Source: a virus
Reading direction: 5' to 3' (one strand)
IMG/VR virus record: IMGVR_UViG_3300030041_000009
Location: 186,001 to 250,000 of that record
Length of the DNA: 64,000 nucleotides
Shown here: positions 59,663 to 64,000 of the stretch, piece by piece
Layout: each line of letters starts with the position of its first letter
Position numbering within the stretch: the stretch's first letter is position 1
Made by a program: the position numbers and the translations under genes
Notes under the pieces: generated by a model
Database searches by the model: none
Told to the model about the DNA's origin: nothing
The model's input: the letters and a program-made list of their open reading frames with translations, nothing else

Positions 59663-59886
59663 ATTTCTAATAATTTTTGTTTTCTATATTCTTTTAATGA
59701 TATGAATCTGTGTGAAAAATACATACGTTTACATTCATATAATACAACTCTATCTGTATTGCTACCTGAAATTTCTGCAATTCTATTTATTGTATAAATA
59801 TTATATTTAATCATTTCTATTATAGATTTATCATTATAAAAATATTTATCATTAATACACACTACTTTATCTCCTGGTTTGAACAT
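59650..59886 (-). CDS. MFKPGDK array member
   Basis: 78 residues, MFKPGDKVVCINDKYF, MIKYNIYTINRIAEI, LKEYRKQKLLEICSK. Confidence 0.8.
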   Translation of the reverse strand: MFKPGDKVVCINDKYFYNDKSIIEMIKYNIYTINRIAEISGSNTDRVVLYECKRMYFSHRFISLKEYRKQKLLEICSK

Positions 59887-60104
59887 AATTCTATTTGTTT
59901 GAGTTTTTCTTTTCTATATTCTTTTAATAATATAAATCTAGTATTATAATATAAACTATTTTCATGATATTCTAATATTATTCTATTATTGGTATATTCA
60001 TGTAACTCTTTTACAATATAAATATTATATTTAATTAGATTTATATTTGGATCACAATTATTTTCATCATTTATGCAAACTACTCTATCTCCTGGTTTAA
60101 ACAT
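59862..60104 (-). CDS. MFKPGDR array member
   Basis: 80 residues, MFKPGDRVVCINDEN, LIKYNIYIVKELHEY, LKEYRKEKLKQIELCSNQEIK; 25-base overlap downstream. Confidence 0.8.
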   Translation of the reverse strand: MFKPGDRVVCINDENNCDPNINLIKYNIYIVKELHEYTNNRIILEYHENSLYYNTRFILLKEYRKEKLKQIELCSNQEIK

Positions 60105-60423
60105 ATTTCTTTAAGTTTTTGTTTTCTATAATATTTAATAAAATCAAAATCTGTTAATATAATATCACATTCATTGGCTGCATAATATGGATATATAAAA
60201 ACATCATTTATGTTTATATAATCATTTACTTGATATTGAATATGAATTTTATAATTACAATTAAGATAATTTAAATTATCCATCATTTTACGACTAAAAA
60301 CAACAGCAACTCCATAATCATTAAAATTTTTAGATATTTCTTTATATAATAATTCGTAAAAATCCTAGTAGTTTTTAATATATAATTATCAAATATTTCA
60401 ACATTAAATTTTACTATTTTCAT
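60080..60423 (-). pseudogene. frameshifted array gene with adjoining amber codon
   Basis: ATG 60423 gives MKIVKFNVEIFDNYILKTT. The homologous continuation DFYELLYKEISKNFNDYG..VVFSRKMMDNLNYL..YYRKQKLKEICLNQEIE is in another frame (only 60286-60080 has its own ATG). Restoring one A in the run near 60382 gives LKNY-TAG-DFYELL, so the repaired frame would still meet a TAG. The tail is of the RKQKL type. Confidence 0.6.
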
Positions 60424-60775
60424 TATAATAATTATTTATTTTTTCTATTTTTAATTTTCTATTATATTGTTTAAAATCTATTTTATTATTAGATAAATAA
60501 AAATCCCCTTCTTGTAAATCTGTGTTTATATAAAGATAACAGTCATATAATATTCCGATATAAGGTTTTGATGATTTGTAAGAAATAAGATGAAATTTAT
60601 CGGAATATAAAATAAAATCAAAACAATCCTTACCTACATAAATATGAGGATTATTTTTATATATCATTATATAATTATTTATATAATTTTTAATAATATT
60701 ATATATTCTATTTGAATCTATTTCTTCAGATTGATAATTTATTGAAAAATCTATATTATAATATTCTACTATCAT
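60404..60775 (-). CDS. hypothetical protein with NRKLKIEKI tail
   Basis: 123 residues, Tyr/Asn-rich; KNNPHIYVGKDCFDFILYS centre; end FKQYNRKLKIEKINNYY. Tail class kept, head unrelated. Overlaps the next gene upstream by four bases. Confidence 0.68.
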   Translation of the reverse strand: MIVEYYNIDFSINYQSEEIDSNRIYNIIKNYINNYIMIYKNNPHIYVGKDCFDFILYSDKFHLISYKSSKPYIGILYDCYLYINTDLQEGDFYLSNNKIDFKQYNRKLKIEKINNYYNENSKI

Positions 60776-61200
60776 AATTTTGATAATTTTTGAAGTTTAA
60801 TCATTCTAAAATATTTTTTAATATATTTATCATCATTAATCATCATATTAAATTGATGTAAAGTTATTCCTTTAATATCTTCTATATCTTGATTTATAAA
60901 ATGATACCATCCATTAAACACATCTATTTTATTATCAAGCACATCAAATCTATATTGAAAAATTCTAAAAAAATCTTCTAATTCCAATTCATCTACATGT
61001 TTCATTTCAACTAGCATTATACCTATTAAACTACGAATAGAAGCAAAATAAACATCTCTATTTTTATACTCTATTAATTTATTTATTATTACATCAAATA
61101 AATGAGATATAGAATTATATTTATCATTAGGAATACAGACTTCAATAAACAAATTATGTTTAGTAAATAATTCTTTATTATATAACTTTACGTTTATCAT
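60772..61200 (-). CDS. hypothetical protein, paralogue of 62402-62827
   Basis: 142 residues. ELELEDFFRIFQYRFDVLD and DIEDIKGITLHQFNMMINDD..FRMIKLQKLSKL; the 62402 protein has YSIKGLTLLELTHIID..YIRKKKLEKI in the same place, so they are distant paralogues. Confidence 0.7.
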   Translation of the reverse strand: MINVKLYNKELFTKHNLFIEVCIPNDKYNSISHLFDVIINKLIEYKNRDVYFASIRSLIGIMLVEMKHVDELELEDFFRIFQYRFDVLDNKIDVFNGWYHFINQDIEDIKGITLHQFNMMINDDKYIKKYFRMIKLQKLSKL

Positions 61201-61411
61201 AATATTATTTTAGATAATTTAAATTTTCTTATATATTTTACGTATTCTAAAATATAAATATAATAATTAAATTGTTTATATTTATTATCAGCTATTAAAT
61301 ATGTAATATCAATATTAATTTCATTATTGATATATGATATTTTATATCGTCAATAGTATATTTTTTATTAAGAATAAATTCTTCATCATGATTCAATATA
61401 TAAATCATCAT
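61197..61411 (-). pseudogene. frameshifted RKxKL-tail gene
   Basis: ATG 61411/61408 reads MIYILNHDEEFILNKKYTIDDIKYH, then loses frame at the A-run near 61340; the second frame gives YINNEINIDITYLIADNKYKQF..YVKYIRKFKLSKIIL to TGA at 61197. One base is missing relative to a continuous gene. Confidence 0.62.
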
Positions 61412-61673
61412 ATCCTTTTTTGTTATTTTCATCTATTTTCATTTTCTTAAATTTTATTCTTCTAGTTTCTCTAATATAATCTCTAATATTAACATTTACT
61501 GTAATACTTGTACATAATTCAGAATCAACTTTAATTAAATATCGTACAGTTATACATAATGTATTTCTAATTATATTATATGATATACGATCTATAACAT
61601 ATCCTTCTGATATATAAAAACGTTCAACGTTATTTATAACATAAATCAATAATTCAAAATTAGATATTTTCAT
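61386..61673 (-). CDS. hypothetical protein with RRIKFKKMKI tail
   Basis: 95 residues, NFELLIYVINNVERFYISEG start, REYTRRIKFKKM-type tail followed by an acidic extension (DENNKKGYDD). Overlaps neighbours by 14-26 bases. Confidence 0.65.
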   Translation of the reverse strand: MKISNFELLIYVINNVERFYISEGYVIDRISYNIIRNTLCITVRYLIKVDSELCTSITVNVNIRDYIRETRRIKFKKMKIDENNKKGYDDLYIES

Positions 61674-61941
61674 TTAATTTTTCTAATTTAATTTTTCTAA
61701 GATAATTATTAAATGAATTAAATGATATTTCTTTTTCATCTGAAAACATAGTATCTACATTTATAATATAATATGACAATTTAACTTTTATGCTAAATTC
61801 ATAAGTTGTTAATTTCATATATGAATAAAATTCATATTTTTCATTATCTTTTTTAATAATATAATCAAAAAATAATGGTAATTCATTTTTTCTTTCTATC
61901 CATTTATTTATCCAATCATTCATATTTTGATAATTTTTCAA
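61660..61941 (-). CDS. small protein with LRKIKLEKLNENI tail
   Basis: 93 residues: MNDWINKWIERKNELPLF, beta-rich centre, FNNYLRKIKLEKLNENI. Similar plan to 61916-62170 (both W-rich start, then SxNEYNNFIRKTK/FNNYLRKIK). Confidence 0.7.
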   Translation of the reverse strand: MKNYQNMNDWINKWIERKNELPLFFDYIIKKDNEKYEFYSYMKLTTYEFSIKVKLSYYIINVDTMFSDEKEISFNSFNNYLRKIKLEKLNENI

Positions 61942-62170
61942 TTTTTGTTTTTCTTATAAAATTATTATATTCATTAGCAGATAATGTTATATTTGAAAAA
62001 AAAACTTGTCTTGATATATTACTATCATAGTATATTATTCTAAAATTAGTATATTTATCAAAAGATGTACCCATTTTATAAGATTTAAGATTATAATTTT
62101 TATTATCTTTTTTTATATAGTTATCAATACAATAAAATGTTGAATTATGTTTTTTTACCCAAGCTTGCAT
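61916..62170 (-). CDS. small protein with FIRKTKIEKLSKYE tail
   Basis: 84 residues, MQAWVKKHNSTFY head; paralogue of 61660-61941. 26-base overlap. Confidence 0.7.
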   Translation of the reverse strand: MQAWVKKHNSTFYCIDNYIKKDNKNYNLKSYKMGTSFDKYTNFRIIYYDSNISRQVFFSNITLSANEYNNFIRKTKIEKLSKYE

Positions 62171-62409
62171 ATATTTGATAATTTTTTTAGTTTTTCTTTT
62201 CTATAATCTTTCAATGATAAAAATTGTTCTGAATAATAATCATCAACAATTATAGCTTCTTTTATTCTAATTACAGTAGTAACTCCTCCTATTACAATAT
62301 TATTACGGCAATCAAATATATGTAAGATTGTTAATTCTTTATTTGATGGTAAATCTATATTGTATCATAAAGATTTAATAAAATAAATTTTGTCTCCAAC
62401 GTTAAGCAT
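62155..62409 (-). pseudogene. MLNVGDK-type gene with an in-frame TGA
   Basis: ATG 62409 gives MLNVGDKIYFIKSL, then TGA (62367-62365). The same frame continues YNIDLPSNKELTILHIFDC..FLSLKDYRKEKLKKLSNI to TAA at 62155. A single substitution (for example from TGG or AGA) explains it; TGA is a working stop in dozens of overlapping cassettes here. Confidence 0.65.
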
Positions 62410-62827
62410 CTATCATTATTTTTTCAAGTTTTTTCTTTCTAATATATGTTCGTAATTTCTGAAATGAATTATCAGGATTATTATCAATTATGTGAGTTAA
62501 TTCTAATAAAGTTAAACCTTTTATTGAATATATTTCATCACTTATAGATATAGTATTTGTGCCAATTATTATACCAATCATTCTCAACATATCAGTAAAA
62601 TCTTTACATTCTTTTAATTGACATATTTCATACATACGAATTTCTTTAACGAACCATAATAGTCCACCTAAATTTATATTATTTATTTTCATTGATATAG
62701 TAATATCAAGCATCTTATTAAAATCTAATATTTTAATAGAATCATTATTATTATAAAAAATATTATAATCAGTATTTAATGATATATATGAACTACTCAT
62801 TACATAATTTACAATATTTACAATCAT
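62402..62827 (-). CDS. hypothetical protein with YIRKKKLEKI tail
   Basis: 141 residues from ATG 62827 (MIVNIVNYVM); an ATG at 62854 overlaps the promoter's -7 box. DFTDMLRMIGIIIGTN and SIKGLTLLELTHIID; tail RTYIRKKKLEKIM. First gene of the long array transcript. Confidence 0.72.
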   Translation of the reverse strand: MIVNIVNYVMSSSYISLNTDYNIFYNNNDSIKILDFNKMLDITISMKINNINLGGLLWFVKEIRMYEICQLKECKDFTDMLRMIGIIIGTNTISISDEIYSIKGLTLLELTHIIDNNPDNSFQKLRTYIRKKKLEKIMIDA

Positions 62828-62851
62828 TTTTATAAGTTTTAAAATAAGATA

Positions 62852-62883
62852 CAAATATAACTATTAAATTTTGAATGTGCAAA
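62852..62883 (-). promoter_or_regulatory. complete Bacteroidota promoter (TTTG-N20-TATATTTG)
   Basis: -33 TTTG 62880-62883, -7 TATATTTG 62852-62859; likely drives the array from 62827 leftwards. Confidence 0.78.
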
Positions 62884-62894
62884 TTTTTATACAT

Positions 62895-62927
62895 AAAAAA
62901 AGGATTGAAATGAATTTCAATCCTTTT
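62895..62927 (-). terminator. terminator of the tRNA transcript
   Basis: AAAAGGATTGAAAT/ATTTCAATCCTTTTTT with T-run on the minus strand, just downstream of the tRNA and upstream of the array promoter. Confidence 0.8.
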
Positions 62928-62960
62928 AAAAATAAATATACCTTATGAAAAATATATTTG

Positions 62961-63031
62961 TGCTCACTATCGGATTCAAACCGATGTAGGTAGTTTTAGA
63001 GGCTACCGCCCTATCACTGGACTAAATGAGC
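62961..63031 (-). tRNA. tRNA with anticodon CTA (candidate amber suppressor)
   Basis: 71 bases. Acceptor GCTCATT/AGTGAGC, D-arm GTCC-AGTGATA-GGGC, anticodon arm GTAGC-CTCTAAA-ACTAC (last pair C-A), variable CTAC, T-arm ATCGG-TTTGAAT-CCGAT, discriminator A, no encoded CCA. The 7-base loop has U33 and anticodon 5'-CTA-3', which reads TAG. If the loop is drawn with 9 bases the anticodon is less clear. It lies 23 bases from a gene with an in-frame TAG on the same strand. Confidence 0.75.
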
Positions 63032-63053
63032 ATTTTTATTAAAATCGGGGTGC

Positions 63054-63374
63054 TTATAAAGCACCCCAAAGTTTTAAATTACGAAATAGAGAATCATTGC
63101 CATGTACTGCTAATGCAGTTGGTTTATTATCTAAATCAGGTTCATAGAACACTGTGAAATCTATATTTTTAAGAGTTAACTTAAATATCCATTTTTCAAG
63201 TTCTGCAGATAGAAAAATTAAGTATTGATTATTCCAGGTTTGCACCTATTTATGATCAAGTAACCATTGGCATGAAGCGTGAGCACCTTGAACTCCTCCA
63301 TAAGTAACATCAAGCTTGTTGTCAATTAATATAAATAATTTATCTTTTTCTAAATCATCTTTGACGTTTTTCAT
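63054..63374 (-). CDS. peptidyl-tRNA-hydrolase-II-like protein with in-frame amber codon
   Basis: From ATG 63374: 42 codons (KLFILIDNKLDVTYGGVQGA, HASCQWLLDHK), TAG at 63248-63246, then VQTWNNQYLIFLSAELEKW, FTVFYEPDLDNKPTALAVHG and TAA at 63054, all in one frame. The two parts form one domain: VQGAHAS..WLLDH and the FYEPDLxxxxTALAV strand are found together in a common phage and bacterial family whose plan recalls Pth2. With TAG read as an amino acid the protein is 106 residues. The part after TAG alone would need a GTG start at 63245. Confidence 0.7.
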
Positions 63375-63381
63375 TATCATA

Positions 63382-63705
63382 TTAAATAGATGCTAATGAT
63401 TCATCTTTAATTTCTTCTATCACATTATATTTTTCAACTAATTTATCAATTGAATTTTTGTAATATGATAAAGGCAATTTATCTGGTTTATTTTTAGGTT
63501 CAATTTCTTCAAATATTTTACCTTTTAATACTGCATAAGCTGCATATAACATTCTTAATTCATGTCTGTTTTCAGAATGTAAATAATCTGCTTTCCATGA
63601 TTCCATTACTCTTTCACCTTTAATGTGAATAGTTTTTCTTTGATTTCTGAGATTTGATTGATTCTCCGCCAGTTTTTTTATATCATTTTTTATTGTAGTT
63701 TTCAT
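63382..63705 (-). CDS. conserved phage protein of unknown function
   Basis: 107 residues. RNQRKTIHIKGERVMESW and NRHELRMLYAAYAVLKGK are recognisable from small phage proteins (RQRKTV..KGER...NR..LR.LY.AY...RGK). Upstream of the amber gene by seven bases, so they share a transcript with the tRNA. Confidence 0.7.
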   Translation of the reverse strand: MKTTIKNDIKKLAENQSNLRNQRKTIHIKGERVMESWKADYLHSENRHELRMLYAAYAVLKGKIFEEIEPKNKPDKLPLSYYKNSIDKLVEKYNVIEEIKDESLASI

Positions 63706-63873
63706 ATTTTTATTATTTTTTTATTAAATTATTAATTTTTTTAAATACTAATTGATTAAAAATAATAAAAGGTGAACCTCTATCAAATGATAAAACCTAA
63801 TGTTGATGTTTCATAATTTTCTTTTTTTTTTGTTAAGCATAACAATATTGTCATGTTTGGGTTTATATAATGA

Positions 63874-63999
63874 TTATTTTTTTAATTGTTTAATTTTTAA
63901 ATATCTAAGTATTTTATTATAAGTTTTAATATTATAATTTATTGCATTACAATCATCATATATAGAATATTTAGTTAAAAAATCAAGTGATTTTTTATA
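63874..63999 (-). CDS. C-terminal part of a gene cut by the right edge
   Basis: 41 codons open from the right edge to TAA at 63874: SLDFLTKYSIYDDCNAI and ILRYLKIKQLKK. The basic end resembles the RKxKLxKL tails. The stretch 63706-63873 holds no gene I can see. Confidence 0.5.
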   Translation of the reverse strand, partial: YKKSLDFLTKYSIYDDCNAINYNIKTYNKILRYLKIKQLKK

Positions 64000-64000
64000 T

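Noticed and set aside
62155-62409. TGA reassigned to Trp in this genome
   Set aside because: TGA is the working stop of about twenty overlapping cassettes whose tail ends exactly there; the other TGA-interrupted gene (51897-52172) also has TAA and a frameshift, so decay fits better.

Overview
The window is extremely A+T-rich and packed with short genes that overlap by 1-30 bases, mostly in long co-oriented runs. It has no recognisable virion structural genes, replisome genes or ribosomal genes. The recurring promoter signature TAnnTTTG, often with TTTG 19-20 bases upstream, is the Bacteroidota sigma-A type. Together with RNA-repair enzymes (polynucleotide kinase/phosphatase, RNA ligase), NAD enzymes, a candidate amber-suppressor tRNA and dozens of tiny orphan genes, this suggests an accessory region of a very large (jumbo) phage of a Bacteroidota host. 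That assignment is inference, because no terminase or capsid gene is visible.

Layout. 0-2.8 kb: plus-strand array of small proteins sharing an N-terminal peptide (MKYIKxFE) and a C-terminal peptide (NKFNL). 2.8-6.5 kb: Zn-finger protein, adenine methyltransferase and a minus-strand MKYLCKK mini-array. 6.6-10.8 kb: PARG-type ADP-ribose hydrolase, HD half of a CCA-adding enzyme, a repeat gene and a sugar epimerase. 10.8-12.8 kb: small minus-strand genes. 12.8-15 kb: second MKYIKxFE array with ankyrin and LPX-type leucine-rich members. 15-18.85 kb: a non-coding RNA island with ten near-identical minus-strand promoters, six cloverleaf-like repeats, GNRA hairpins and a large structured RNA. 18.8-24.1 kb: deoxyribosyltransferase-like protein, metallopeptidase, secreted nuclease and a PPK2-HAD fusion. 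24.1-28.2 kb: third array of nine cassettes. 28.2-33.3 kb: cREC domain protein, NTase half of a CCA-adding enzyme, Pnkp and MgtC. 33.3-34.7 kb: fourth array. 34.7-36.2 kb: glycosyltransferase and LpxH-like phosphoesterase. 36.2-64 kb: nearly continuous minus-strand small genes including NadD, NadM-like, an ART-like protein, RNA ligase, two metallophosphoesterases, lipoproteins, and a long array of MFKPGDK-type proteins ending in RKxKLxKL. One plus-strand gene, a NADAR-like protein, lies in this stretch. At 63 kb a tRNA with anticodon CTA lies beside a gene with an in-frame TAG.

Themes. (1) Modular cassette arrays: unrelated cores carry fixed terminal peptides encoded by the conserved gene junctions. 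(2) NAD+/ADP-ribose metabolism: PARG, NADAR, ART-like, NadD and NadM, plausibly counter-defence. (3) RNA/tRNA repair: Pnkp, RNA ligase, cREC and two CCA-enzyme halves. (4) Amber suppression. (5) A dense non-coding RNA locus. Several broken cassette copies show that the arrays turn over.
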